The notes beneath the pieces are model-generated. The model was not told the origin of the DNA. It saw only the letters and a list, made by a program, of their open reading frames with translations, and searched no databases. A stretch of DNA of 64,000 bases from Lophium mytilinum (lineage: Eukaryota; Ascomycota; Dothideomycetes; Mytilinidiales; Mytilinidiaceae): the NCBI GenBank assembly GCA_010093605.1, contig MU004181.1, positions 1,736,001 to 1,800,000 of the forward strand. The letters are read 5' to 3'. Of the stretch, positions 47,138 through 59,457 are shown one piece after another. Position 1 is the first letter of the stretch, and each line of letters begins with the position of its first letter. The position numbers and the translations under genes are program-made.

Positions 47138-48286
47138 ATGTTTTCTCCCGCACTAGGCAGGGCTGTCCGCTCCACCTGCGCCATCTCTGCCGGCCCCGTT
47201 TGCACTGCGCGGGCAGCAACAGTCGCCTCGATAAGCGCTGCATCACAGCCCTTTTCCCGAAGACCCCATCAGCGGCGGCCGTCATCTTCAAAGGCCTCAA
47301 TTCCTCCGGACGGGTCGAACGGCTCGAGTTCACCTCAGCAAACAGCAACAACGCCTGCCACGAGAACTCCGGAGAAGAAACTCGCTGCTCGAGGACGGAA
47401 GAGAGCCTTGCCATCTCTTTTGAACGTGCCTCACGTGCCGCCTACAGATCACCTACAACAACTAGGTTCGTAGCTACTCAGTACCATTCAAGGTCGAACA
47501 TGATCAAGTTAACAAATCCTAGATGTGAAGATATCTTCCTTCTTTTCCCTTCACCGCCCTATATCTGTCACAACACCTATTCCTCCTACAGCCACTGAGG
47601 CTTCCTTCGGCGCGATATTCGAACCGCGGCTATTAAACAACCGGAACAAGTTCATCGATGTCCTGAACACGCTCTCGAATAGCGTAGACACTCTGGAAGC
47701 GGCGACTTATGGCAACGAAGAGAGTGATCTGCGCGCGGAAATACTAAACCACTCTGCGTCAAACTCAGGCGATGTCATGCATCTCGATGAACTACCTCAG
47801 GAAAAGATTGATCGAATGATATCCCAACTTGTACCTTTCAGCCCTCCGCCCGCACCGGTGCCTTTCGGCGAAGCGCAGGCGGCAAAGAACCTATCCTTAA
47901 AGGAACGGAGTCGGGATATGGCCGCGGCACAAACCTCGAAAACAAAACAGAAGGCATGGACTACTACCGTTGTGGTCACCGAGTCGACCGACGCTATGGG
48001 AGAGCGGACGTACTCGGCCTCCACTTCCCCGATGGTTGAGATAAAAGTCCCTGAAGGGAAATCAGAACAGTCCAGTGAAGTCGAGATCCGCCAGCCATTC
48101 CTACACCGTATGGGAATACGGGAACGGGCATATATCCAGTATCTTGACGATATGGCGGGCAAAAAGCGGGGTTCATATTTGCTGATCAGCACCAAGAGGC
48201 GGAGATCACTAAAGATGAAGAAGCACAAATACAAGAAGCTGATGAAAAGGACGCGTCTATTGCGTAGGAAGCTGGATCGGACATAA
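47138..48286 (+). CDS. mitochondrial ribosomal protein mS38 (COX24-like)
   Basis: Two exons, 47138-47465 and 47523-48286, give 363 aa. The 57-nt intron ends CCTAG and restores LQQLDVKISSFFSLHRP. The N-terminus MFSPALGRAVRSTC is a basic mitochondrial leader. The C-terminus RRRSLKMKKHKYKKLMKRTR is the highly conserved basic tail of mS38, also called AURKAIP1/COX24. In yeast Cox24 is needed for COX1 mRNA processing and translation, and mS38 contacts the small-subunit decoding region. The long middle is poorly conserved. The C-terminal block makes the call confident. A second start about 60 codons upstream is less likely because it precedes the leader. Confidence 0.88.
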
Positions 48287-49195
48287 TGCATGGTAAATGC
48301 CGTTGCTTTGAGTTGGTTCTTTTTAGGACTGACCTTCCCTTTTTGTTCTGTCCATAGCCTCGGCCACCGGATCATGAATGCTCCAGTCGTTCGCGATCGG
48401 GTTTTCCTTGGCCTCTAGCATAGTTTTGGGCGCATAATGGTGCTAGCCTTGGCACTTGCGGTTTCTTCGCAATATCACACTCGAACACTACCGCGAGTCT
48501 CTCCACTTCTTGCATAAAGTCAAAATATGGACAATCACATCTGAATATTTACATATTGATCTTACGATAGGATATGATATGCTATTGATTGTCTCGGGTC
48601 GCATGTTGGCGCAATCCCTCCTCATAGCGGCTAATGTTGTTGGCAGAAGGCGTGAAACTGTCTTGCGACTCCAAGGGTCGCAAACCGCCACCCAGGATTC
48701 CACGCGAACTTAACCTAGATCCCTCGACATCCTTGGAAGCGGTCTTAAGTGTCTGTATTAAGTTGTTCCGATGTCACAGGCTGCAAATCATAGTATGGCC
48801 AGCGCGGCACCATAGTGTTACCGCATAAGTTTCCTACCTAGCTACCACCTGGTTCATAACATCGCAAGATTTTCCACCACTTGGCGCCAGACCTCTTACT
48901 CCTCGCCTGCAGATGCCTAGGGCACGAGACAGGAGTGAATAGTGGCGCCTGGATTTCGAAGGTGTACAGCTTCAACATGTATAAGATAGCAATCTCCCGC
49001 AGGCGGGTAAACTCCTGCAACCAGCTCTCACAGTTCTCGACTACTTCACATTCATTTGTTTTGTTATCTCGCCGTTCTTCCTTTCTTACCTACATTCGTT
49101 ACCCGCCGGTCGGTCGTTTACTCTTGAGCTAGTCTCTCTTTTGACATATACTACGATTACGCTTCACGACTTTGCTCTGTATATATATCATTACA
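48287..49195. other. intergenic interval
   Basis: 909 bp between mS38 and the secreted-protein gene. The last 100 bp are T/C-rich leader with TATATAT at 49180-49186. No gene recognised. Confidence 0.4.
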
Positions 49196-50463
49196 ATGCT
49201 CTCGCGTACCATTCTCATTGCGGCCCTAGTGGCTATGGCCCAGGCTCGGTAAGACTCATGCCATGCTTCAAATAAGCCGTCCTCGCTAAATAGAAGTAGT
49301 TTTGGCCAAGAGCAAATTCCAATTGCTGCAATTGCAGCTGTGAAGGGTGGAGCTCCAGGACAAGCTCCCACTATAGCCGGCGCCGCCGTCAGCGATCTTC
49401 TCGGTGCTGCAAATGCCTGTGCTAAGGTTTGTGTCACATCTGTTACTTTGTCCACCCAGCTCTAACAAGGACCAGCTCGTCCGCGCCGACCAGATTATCA
49501 CCGAGCTCGGGACTGGCGCCGACTCAATCGCTGCAGCCATCGGCATGGTGTCTGCAGAGAAGAACTTCAACAACTTCGCCACGGATATCCCTACCATTTG
49601 CAATGATCCCACACTCCCGGCCTCTAAGCAACTTCGCGGGATCACTCCTTTGATTGATCCTGGAGTTGGGGGATCTGATGTCGCCAACGCGCTCTCTGCT
49701 TCCTCTGCCAAAACACCCCTTGATGCTACGGGAAAGAGTATTGCGGACCTCCTTACCGCTAATGGCTTCACGAACTTCACGGGACAAGCAGCTGATGGCG
49801 CGGCGGGTGCTACCCCTACTGCAGGCGGGAACGCTGGCAACGCGGCTTCGAGCGCTGTTTCGAGCGCTGTGGCGGCTTCATCTAGTGCTGTTGTCGGTAC
49901 GTTGTACCAACTACCCTCTTGGATTCACAAAACTAACCTAACTCCCAGCCGACTGCGGCGCTTCTCCGGTCGCCGCAACCTCTGCCGCCGCCGTAGTATC
50001 CTCCGCCGTAGCAGTCTCCTCCGCTGCAGTAGCCACAGCTACGGCCGCCCCGGCAACTGGAGGCGTCCAGCAATCCACAATTGCCGGCCTCGACTTTGGC
50101 CTCTGCGTGCCCACCATCAAATTCGAAGGCGGGCTCGGCGGGCGCCCAGCCACCGAGTTCACCTTCCAGCTCATCGATCCACTCGCGGGCAAAGGGCAGC
50201 AAGAGGCCTTGAATCCGAATATCATCACCAACCGCGTGTGCGACCAGTTGACGAATGTTTGCCAGGCGAATGCTGCGGCGAAGACGGCGTGTACGGCTGC
50301 TAAGGCGCAGATTTCGGCGCTGGGCACGCGGGATAAGAGTACCGCGGATGCGTGGAATACGGCGCTGGGGTTTGCGGGCACGGTGACGAATCCGGATGGA
50401 GGGCCGGAGAGTCCTGCGGCGAGTCCTGCGGCGGCAAAGAGGGGGGTTAGATTTTTTGCGTAG
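49196..50463 (+). CDS. secreted Ala/Ser-rich cell-surface protein
   Basis: Four exons, 49196-49248, 49300-49426, 49470-49896 and 49949-50463, give 373 aa. A signal peptide MLSRTILIAALVAMAQA is followed by RFGQEQIPIAAIAAVKGG. The second acceptor may be 49297 instead of 49300, adding Ser. An Ala/Ser-rich linker (about residues 175-235) leads to a conserved C-terminal block: LDFGLCVPTIKFEGGLGGRP, FTFQLIDPLAGKGQQEALNP, then NIITNRVCDQLTNVCQANAA. This domain is common in Pezizomycotina, often loosely called circumsporozoite-like, and is probably cell-wall bound. No GPI signal is seen. Function is unknown. Confidence 0.75.
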
Positions 50464-52284
50464 AGGAGAGAGGCATAGGGTTAGGAAGGGGAGATGAAAG
50501 TAGACGGGTTGTGGTATGCGGACTATGAGAGTAGGAGAAGTGGAAGAGGTTGATGGTGGCATTGCCGACGACTCATAAGGCGGAGAAAGGTCTTGGGTCT
50601 TGTATCATAGAGGAAGGGGTAGAGTGGTGCGCATCATCAGTGTTCCTCAAAGACACAACTTTCGAACCTAATGGTGGGACACTCTTTCTAACTACCTATT
50701 GACCTACCCTCACGCTCTATCTTCGTGAAAACATTCTCAGTCTCCAATTCCCTAACGCGGTAGAACAATCGCAAACGTACGGAGTATAGAAACCCCACTC
50801 CCACATTACTATCACATGCGCTGGCCCAACTAAGCATTCCACAGCTGCTCTTAGAACAGACTACCCTTCCAGCGACTCCCTCGCCCACCCTAGATCCATC
50901 TTAACTCCAGCCCCCCGTATCTCACATGGCCCCCAATTCCCAAAGTCTAGACCTTTCGCCTGCTTCCTCCTCGCTTCTCGCGTAGACACACTCCCATCCA
51001 TCCTAGCACAGATCCCCGCCAGTTTCGTTTCGCGAGCCGCCGCGTAGACGAGCCCGAGCCGCTGGGCCTCTTAACACCAGCGCTGGACTGTGATTGGAGT
51101 CGCACTCATACGCTCTGCAAACGCATGTGGGTCTAGGGAGGGCATGTGGTTGCTTCCAGCGAAAGCGCTAGCGTTCAGGGGTGAGAATGAGGATGAACTT
51201 GGCTGTGTAATGAATAGGTTGCGGAGGGATTCGCGGAAGCGGTATATTGAAGTTGAACTCCGGTGCCAGGGTACGGCTGGGGTGGTAGTGGGGCGGGTAG
51301 GGGTGTTGGATTGAGGGTCTTTGGAGGATTTGGAGCTTAGGGAGAAAAGAGGTGTTTTAGCATCGAGACTGGATTCGGATGTTGGTTCTAACGGTTTATG
51401 GCATAGTGTTCGCTATACGAGACATCTAAACTCCTTTTCAAAGTCGCGCAAGTGTGTAGAATTGAGGTGGGAGAACTGGTGGCTCATGCAAGTGTGTGGT
51501 GAAGTTGAAGATGAGATGAGCAAACCCCTACTCACGAACGTCATCCCGCACCCCCTTCGTGAGAAACTCACGCCATAGTACTGTATGTGCCTGTCTGATC
51601 TTAGATCATCCTAACAGTTTCTCTGCTTTGCAGCATTGCATATCCGCCCGCCTATCCACCCTTGTCCGTACCCATGCCCATGTTCATGTACATACATACA
51701 TACGTACATAATCGTTCGTCGATCATCTTCGGCACTCTCGGCAGTGATGCCCCCTTTCACCTTTCGATGACCGAAACGATATTTGCGATATTTTTCTTGT
51801 CTTGTCTCGGCGGATGCTCCTTCTCAGGTCATGTAGATCCTCGCGGAATGAGGCGTGTGCTGCAGGCGCGGGTAGCGGGCCGCTTCGGTACCGAGGACTG
51901 AAGGGGGATGCTAGGCCGGGACCGTGTCTGTTTTGCGTCAGTTGGAGATGCAATGGGACGGTTAGGCCGCGGAGAGGCATAGGCTTCCCTATTGATAGTA
52001 GGTGTTATCTTGAGAGAGGGTGGCGATTTCCGGAGTGGAAATACGTTTGAGACATGCCTAAAGATGTTGTGAGAGAAGATCGCTCCACCCATCAATATGA
52101 AATCTATAGAATAGCGTATGTCGTAGTGTTGTATGCCATTGCAAACCTAGGCAAATTTTTTCCCCATAAATGGGCTTTCAGCGTTGAACCGATCTCCCTG
52201 AATCAGCCCTTGGAGGTACTCAATCGTGCTCAATCGTGCCAGAGTGCCCAGCCCCAAAACCGCTCACCACGCCATGATATCTCC
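50464..52284. other. gene-free interval
   Basis: 1.8 kb with no supportable gene. A CATACATACATACGTACATA microsatellite-like stretch lies at about 51689-51711. Several short frames on both strands have no recognisable features. Confidence 0.45.
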
Positions 52285-53367
52285 TCACTTGATAGCCCTA
52301 ACTAGCTCTCTCAAGTCTCCGCCCTCGACCCACGGCGCCGCGGCACCTCCCCCGACACTCCCTAGTCCCCCACTACTCGAACCTCCAGTACTAACACCCC
52401 ATCCCTCTCCAACCTCTCCCACTACCCTCGCTGGCCGGCCGGCAACAACGGAGCCCGAGGGGATCACCATGTGAGAGGGGACGATGGTGTTTGGGAGGAT
52501 TTTGACGTTCTCTTTAACAATGGCGAAGGGTTGGATGACGACGTTTTCGCCAATGTGGACGTGGGAGGAGATTGAGATTGCGGAGATGATTGAGCCGGGG
52601 CCTAGAGGTGGTAGGATTAGTAAACGGTTCAGTACGTATTCGTGCGATAATGAATGTAATGTTGCATTGTCTTGAGATACAGTGACAACACACTATGTAT
52701 CCACTTTATGACCCTGAGATACAACTACGAATACAGAAAGTATAGATCTTACCGACAAAGACGTTGTCTCCAATCTTCATGGGATAGTAATGTACGGCTC
52801 CTCTGCTAATTCTGCTGGGAGGTTTTATTACAGATCCGGTCGATATCACGGTGCATCGGCCGATGCTGATGGAGGTAGATGGTGCTTCTGGTTTCGATGA
52901 GCTGGTACTAGATGGCATAGCCCGGGTTGGGTGAAGATCTCCTCGAAGATGGACATCGGATTGAATGACGGTGCGGCCGCCGAGGGTGATGTTGGCGGTT
53001 CCGGTGATGGCGGCACGGCGGGAGACTTTGTTGCCCGAGTCCTACAGTTCGACATGAGCTAAGAAGACATTGCGGCCATTCAGGATATATTTCGATTTGG
53101 ACTAAAAAGCACGGACTGAGGCGAAAGAGTAGTAGACTTTGGGAGGAATGCAACATTTGCGGTGTGGATGTTTTGCAGCGAAGATAGTCGACTTTAGAGA
53201 ATAAAGAGAGAACGAATCGTAGGAACGACGTAGTTCATTGCGCTCATACAAGGTTGAGGAGGATTTGAGGATGAAGCCTAGCACTGATATCCACAAGAAG
53301 CTCACAAACGTACCGTCTCTATGTACTCGCCTTTCGGCGCCGGTCTACGAGTGCTAGGTCGAGACAT
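52285..53367 (-). CDS. dynactin subunit 5 (p25)
   Basis: Three exons read downward: 53367-53314, 53041-52753 and 52601-52285, giving 219 aa. p25 is a pointed-end component of dynactin that helps dynein move endosomes. The N-terminus PKGEYIETDSGNKVSRRAAI is split by a 272-nt intron, long for this window; a second intron of 151 nt also exceeds the norm. Hexapeptide-repeat (left-handed beta-helix) sequence follows: ITLGGRTVIQSDVHLRGD, ISIGRCTVISTGSVIKPPSR, HIGENVVIQPFAIVKENVKI and VPSHMVIPSGSVVAGRPARV. The C-terminus GGDLRELVRAIK is an extension after a Gly/Ser-rich linker. The family match is strong. Confidence 0.9.
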
Positions 53368-54421
53368 CCTTGAGGGGCACCTCTGGAGCAAGCAGACATA
53401 GGTCTATACAAATGAGCGGGACTAGCTTGATGCCCCGCGTGATGGTGGAGCTGTTAGAACAGTAGTGGCTGCAAAGGGGACCTGCAGGGTTGCGATGAGG
53501 TCGATTATGACGGAAGGTATAGCCGAGATCACGTGTGATACTACAGGATTCAAACGCTCCACTTCCATCCGCAAATTGAGTGCGTGAATGTTCTTTGTAG
53601 TTGAAAGTTCAAGCGAAATCCTGTAAAGGACGAAATTGTTCGATTCTAGGACTGCAAGAAGGCTTATAATAATTCAATTTTGTATGATCAACGTCAGGGG
53701 CCTCTTTGCAGTGGCGCATAGAGGCTCCCAAAGCTCCGAGTAGAACAGCACACTCCGACTCCCTGCGAGCCTCTCGGTGTGTATACTGTAGTCTTGGAAT
53801 GTTAGGTGGAAAAAAGAGGCCATGGAGAAGATTAATACGCGCAGCCACAACGCCACATACCGCCACGAAAAGAATCTCAGGACAGGGTAGAATTCGGACC
53901 CCAAAAAACTAGAGCATGTGCAAGACACTGTAGTAAGGTTATGTGAGCAATTCACCCGGATCCACATGCACCCTACAAGGCCGCTACAAGGGGAGCAAAC
54001 TGTGACCTTAGCAGGTGTCGTCACACGCAGTGTATTTAAAGCAGCACGATGGGCAACTCAAGTGCCCGATGTAGCTTAGAGCTGGGTCCCTGAGCTTCTT
54101 TTAAGCTTGGCATCTGCAGGGCTGGGGCTGTGAGGTGGAGGCGTCCTGGGCGTGATCCACTGCGTACCTCGTCGTCGGCCTCAGCTGTGCCTCAGCATAC
54201 GAATCACTCAGCCTCTTCTCTTCACGCCCTCAGCTATTGCTCTATAACACCGCTGCCGCCTCCCAATTCCCCGTCTCGCGCTATCAACCCAAGACTGTGC
54301 TCGATCCAGTCCACTTTCGCTTCCCCTGACACCGTCGCTACAACAAACACGCTCCTCTCATCGCTCACCAGAAATCTGTCCTACCGCAGAGACTGCTTCC
54401 CCACGACATCTCTGGCCCAAG
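53368..54421. other. divergent promoter interval
   Basis: 1,054 bp between the dynactin p25 and rhomboid starts, holding both promoters. A C/T-rich leader precedes the rhomboid ATG. No gene recognised. Confidence 0.4.
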
Positions 54422-56143
54422 ATGGCCGCGAACGACTATTACAACGACCCTCCTCTCCGAATCAATCAACCTCTGCCACCCGACCCCCATGGACCAAGGC
54501 TTAACAACCCCCTCCCACCGACGCCGCTCAGCACGAGTCCCCACCCTCGTCCTACCGGCGCGACGCCCATTTCGCCCGTAGCCTCGCCCTTCGACGACCA
54601 CACATACCCAGACTACCCAATCAACTCTAAACCAACACCCTCAAATTACGGAGATACTGGCTACCATGGCGCCGGAGGGGGGTATCAACCAAACCCGTAT
54701 CACGACAGCTCAGACCCCTTCACAGACCAAAATGCTATCCCGCTGCACTCTCAGCACTCACAAGGGAAATTGGATGGCAGCCCCACGCGGTACAACGCAG
54801 ACCCCGAATCGAGATTCCCCGGGCAGCAGAAGAAAAAGGGCTGGTTTAAAGGGAAGATAACATGGGTAGTTTATATCCTCACTACGGTGCAAATAGGCGT
54901 CTTCATTGGCGAATTGATTAAGAATGGTACACATTGGCTCTTTCTTCTCCCCCAACTCCACAAACCTCGACCGCCAATCAACTACATAATGCTAACACGC
55001 CCCCAGCCATCCTCACCAAATCTCCTATCGAAATCCACCCGCAATTCAACATCATGATCGGCCCCTCCCCCTACGTCCTCATCAACATGGGCGCCCGATT
55101 TACTCCCTGCATGCACAACGTGCACAACGTGACCGACTTCCAGCTCGAGCTGCCCTGGCAATGTCCCAACTCCACCACGAACGACGCTGCGTGCACCCTC
55201 TCCCAGCTCTGCGGCTTCGGCGGCGTGCCTTACCAGAAACCCGGCACGCCCCTCTCCGACCGCTCGCACGAGCCAAACCAATGGTTCCGCTTCATCGTCC
55301 CCATGTTTCTGCATGCCGGGATCATCCATATCGGCTTCAACATGCTGCTCCAGCTGACCCTCGGCCGTGACATGGAGCTAGAGATCGGCTCCCTCCGCTT
55401 CGCCGTGGTCTACTTCTGCAGCGGCATCTTCGGTTTCGTGCTTGGTGGGAACTACGCCGCGCCCAGTATCTCATCCACCGGTGCTTCGGGCTCCCTGTTC
55501 GGTATCCTCGCGCTCGTGCTGCTGGATCTGGTTTACAACTGGTCCACCCGGCGCAGCCCTATCAAAGACCTTCTCTTCATCATCCTAGACATCGCCATCG
55601 CCTTCGTTCTTGGCCTGCTTCCCGGCCTGGACAACTTCTCCCACATCGGCGGTTTCCTCTGCGGTCTCGTCCTAGGCATCTGCCTCCTGCGCTCGCCACC
55701 AGCGCTGCGCGAGCGTGTGGGTGCCGACGAGCCGCCATACGCGGCCGTTGATACGACGCCCCTCGTCGACGGTGAGGGCGGCGGAATCAAGAAGTTCGCG
55801 AAGCAGCCGCTCGGCTTCTTCAAAGGGCGGAAGCCATTCTGGTGGGTGTGGTGGTTGTTCCGCGCCGGATGTTTGACCGGAGTGCTTGTGGGTTTCATCC
55901 TACTTTTGAAGAACTTCTACGTGTGGCGGAACGAGTGCTCGTGGTGTAAACATCTTTCATGTTTGGTAAGTTACTCCCCACGAAGTTGAATTCTGTCCTC
56001 AAAGCTAATTCCTATCTCAGCCCGTAAGCAACTGGTGCGACATAGGGGCTATCCGCCCCGAAATCGTGACTACGAATACCACCAGCAAGCGCGATCTTTT
56101 CGGCCTCGATGGCCTCGCGTCTTTGCCTCTCGGTGCCTTTTAG
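54422..56143 (+). CDS. rhomboid-family intramembrane serine protease
   Basis: Three exons, 54422-54926, 55007-55965 and 56021-56143, give 528 aa. Residues 1-140 are Pro/Asn/Asp-rich and disordered. The first membrane helix is ITWVVYILTTVQIGVFI. The lumenal loop carries several Cys. The rhomboid core contains FLHAGIIHIGFNML, STGASGSLFG (catalytic Ser about residue 329) and FSHIGGFLCGLVLG (catalytic His about 381). At least six membrane helices are visible, with an extra C-terminal one, AGCLTGVLVGFILLLKNFYV. Both catalytic residues are present, so it should be active. Location could be the secretory pathway or plasma membrane. Fungal relatives are implicated in SREBP-type cleavage, but I cannot assign that here. 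Confidence 0.92.
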
Positions 56144-57039
56144 TTTTTCAAAGCGGCATTAGCCTATCGTAATGAAGTGCATTCTTATTGCAATCACGCA
56201 CGGACGCCCAACGCGGGCACAAAATTTAGTAACTCTACCTTTCATGGCGTTGGGTACTGGGTGCTTATGGATAGCATAGCCCATTCGGCGTTTACGGCAT
56301 CGTATACAGGATATTGAGCAGAATTAGCCGTTGGTCGGGCGGATACCAGGTCGAGATTGATGACTTTTGCAATGTTTGCTATTCGGCATTGAAATGTCAT
56401 GATGGAACGGACCAGATTCAAGAGCTGATTGTAGGACTCCCAGCATCACAGCAGACTGGATCAGGCATGGGAATGAATATACTACCTAATAGATTTTTTG
56501 AAATACAGGTGCTACTTTTGCTGGATTGATCTTCTGATCTGACCATGGTGTGACCCTCGTCGAGGATGTTCAGGGCAGTGCTGCCATAAGATGATGTCGC
56601 AGGGTGAAGAGTGTAGTGAAGTCAGGGGAAGGAAATGAAAGTAGGTCTAATTTGCCGTAAGTGTGTGAAATGAAAAGAAAGAGGACAGAAAGCAGAGTAG
56701 AAAAAAAGAACCGAAGTTGTCAAGTTTTGCCAATCTCATACCTCGCTGAGCCATCATAGAGAACGGCTAGCCGGTGTACGCACGTGTGACTGGAGGATGT
56801 TGTTCGAGGGATAGTTAAGGTCAAGGGGTAACAGAAAAGAAAGTGGATCGAAAGCAAAGGTGAACGCATGTGTTCAATCTTGACTGGCTTCACACTACAC
56901 TGGGCCACTGCAGAGAGCGACAGTCCGGTGTGTGCAATTATGACCCAACGGAATACTGCATCATATCAAGTGAGGGATAAGGCCAAGTGACGACCAAGAT
57001 GTGAGAACCCGTTGAGCTGAAACTCCTGAGCGAAAGCCC
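56144..57039. other. convergent intergenic interval
   Basis: 896 bp between the 3' ends of the rhomboid and zinc-finger genes. A purine-rich AAAAGAAAG stretch lies near 56665-56710. No gene recognised. Confidence 0.4.
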
Positions 57040-58567
57040 TTAGATCGTCCACTTAAGATAGTCCAGCTCCGAGCCTGGTTCCACCCAGTCCGGGGGCTTA
57101 GTCGCCTCGTATTGATTGTACCCCACAGGAATCGGCTGTTTTTCGACTTGGTACTTCTCCCCGGTAATAGGGTGCTCAAATTCCTCGATTTCGGGATTCT
57201 CGTGTGGAACATGGTCGGGGCGGATAGTGTATGTTGCGCCTAAGAAGCCGCCGGAGAACTCGTCCAGAGCTTGGGTGAATTTGTCACTCTTCGAAAGGTA
57301 GCAACGGCTGTTCGGAGCCTCGGAGTGCGCAATCAATGCTGCACTAGATTTGAAAAGCTTGCAGCAAGACGGGCACCGCTGATCCTTCATACGGTGAATA
57401 TGGAGGATGTGCGTTTCCAGGTCGAAGTCATTCGCGAACTTGTCCCTATGATTAGTTTAGCAAGCTTTCGGTTCATAGGGGCCACACAGGACTTACTCGC
57501 AATGAGGAAACGGACATTGGTACGTCATGAGGATCGGATGAAAGAACCGCTGAGGATCAAAGTCCTTACACGTAGGATCCCAAAACCTATTCTTGAACAG
57601 GTTTATCTGGTTGTTTTCATCGACCAAGTCACGCGCCCTTATTTTATACTTCCATGCGTCGTCAACCGGAGTCTCCTTGGCTTTCGGGAAGAGTGTCTTC
57701 GAGACTCCGGCGCCAGACCAAGGATTCTTGGGCTCGAAAACACCTAGGTCAGCGATGTTGGAACCAACAGTTGGCTGAGAGGTTGGAGAAACGCTCATCT
57801 TGGCAACACGCGCCATCACACCGTCCATCTCGGGTTTCCCCTCCGGCTTCGACGACGGCAAGGCAGGGAAGCTTTCCCCGAGTCGGGGTGTGTTAATGGA
57901 TTCAGGCGTCTTCTCTGGCTCCAAAGCTTCGTACTCAAGCATGGGGCCTTGACAGTCATCGAGCAGAGCAACACCCCCTCCCTCGTCGTCATCTTGGGCC
58001 GCTTCTGCGTAGCCTGCGAGGGCATTTATCTTCGATAGCTGCTCCGGGGACTTGAGAAGTTTCGTGACGATAGTCTTGTGAGCTAAATGCCCAGCGAACT
58101 GAGCGGCACTGATTTTCGGGCACTGTCCTTTCTCAAGGTGATTGATCATCTGTGATGCTCGTGCGAACGTTTCGCCGCACCCGATGCATGGGACGTTCTG
58201 ATCAACAGGGTGGGACTTTACAAATGTTAGCACGTAGTGTTAAGCACGAGAGTTTGAGGGGTAAACTTACGGCGTCTAGATGGCGCTTCATGCCACTTAT
58301 CGACCCAAACTCCTCCCCGCAAACCCGGCAAGCCGCTGGATGCTGAAGAGGCTCCTCCGACTTGTGTTTGACGTAGGCTGCCCAATCCGGGAAGTCTTTG
58401 TCGCATTTGTAGCAGTAATCATGATCGTCTTGATACTTCTTATGGCGCCTTAGGTCTTTATAGGTCTTGAACTTCTGGTTGCAGGGATGACCGGTTTCCA
58501 AATCTGTGTAGCCGCTGCATTGATGTTTGTGAGAGGCGGCGAAGCCCGTCTCGTTTTCACTGGCCAT
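57040..58567 (-). CDS. C2H2 zinc-finger protein
   Basis: Three exons read downward: 58567-58271, 58215-57497 and 57445-57040, giving 473 aa. The N-terminal half has several C2H2-type fingers: CSGYTDLETGHPCNQKF followed by spaced His, CYKCDKDFPDWAAYVKH, CRVCGEEFGSISGMKRH and CIGCGETFARASQMINH. The last two bases of exon 2 restore a further finger, CPFPHCEDKFANDFDLETH, and another follows at CPSCCKLFKSSAALIAH. A long linker has acidic and Pro-rich text. Repeated fingers suggest nucleic-acid binding, but spacing is irregular and finger tails lack the TGEKP linker, so it may bind RNA or protein. The specific role is unknown. Confidence 0.82.
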
Positions 58568-59457
58568 GACTGCCGTGCTTGGAGGTTCGAACGGAGGTCT
58601 GGTGGTGGCGTGAAGATGATGTTTCTGGCAAGTTCACTGAGGTGGAGGCTTCAGCCAAGCTAGGAAGCTGTGAGGGTGTGATTGATCGATGAGGTGAAAG
58701 AGAGAAAGGCCAGCGAGATAGTTTTGAAATTTTGACCCTGACTGTCGGCCAAAGGAAGCGGCTGTGTTCACGTTGCCGTTCCGCTGCGAAGAGGCCGCCT
58801 TCGTCGGAGTTAGTTGAGCTGACGAAGAGCCCGATGAGGTAGAAGGGAGATCTTCAAGAAGAAGGAGGATAGTGCCGAAGAAAAGCCCAATAGGTTGAAT
58901 AGATGACAGGTGAAGTTCGTGAAGTCGAAGAGGAAGTGAGGTTGACGTCTGAGGTTGAATCGAATCTGGAAGTCGCGCTAAGACCTACCTAGTTTTGACG
59001 TCTTCCGCAACTGTGAAAAAAGCTGAGTGCCAGGAAGGGTTTGCATCAGAGTGGAGCTAAGCTGAAGAATGGGATGTCCTAGTCGAGCCTCAGACAGTGT
59101 CAGTGACGCGCAAGTTACTATATTAGATGCTCGCAACACCGTTGTCGAGGATAGTCTCGCGTAGGATACCATTGGGTAAAGATAGATTATTATCCACAGC
59201 AAAAACAACGTTGATTACGCAAATGTAAGCTTTCGCTACTGCTCTGGCCAGTCTACCATACCAAGGTTTATTGGATGCCACAGTATATCAGTCTTCAGCT
59301 TCACAGCAACTTCTTTGCACCATGAAAAGTCGTTGGATCATATTAATTGGAGTGGGTTTCTTAGTTTCTTTAATCAAAACCAGTACTAGATTCAAATCCT
59401 CGTACTACCAATGGAGGACCATACATGCGCCCCGAGGTAGTTTTTGTTTCTTGTCGT
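58568..59457. other. intergenic interval
   Basis: 890 bp between the zinc-finger start and the cyanase stop. A short frame (58978-59208, minus, 76 aa) is unconvincing. Confidence 0.4.

Noticed and set aside
49933-50562. 209-aa minus-strand frame in the secreted-protein gene
   Set aside because: Shadow frame over a conserved coding exon; Arg-rich low complexity.
59380-59410. ATTCAAATCCT resembling a tRNA T-loop
   Set aside because: No stem on either side and no A box upstream.
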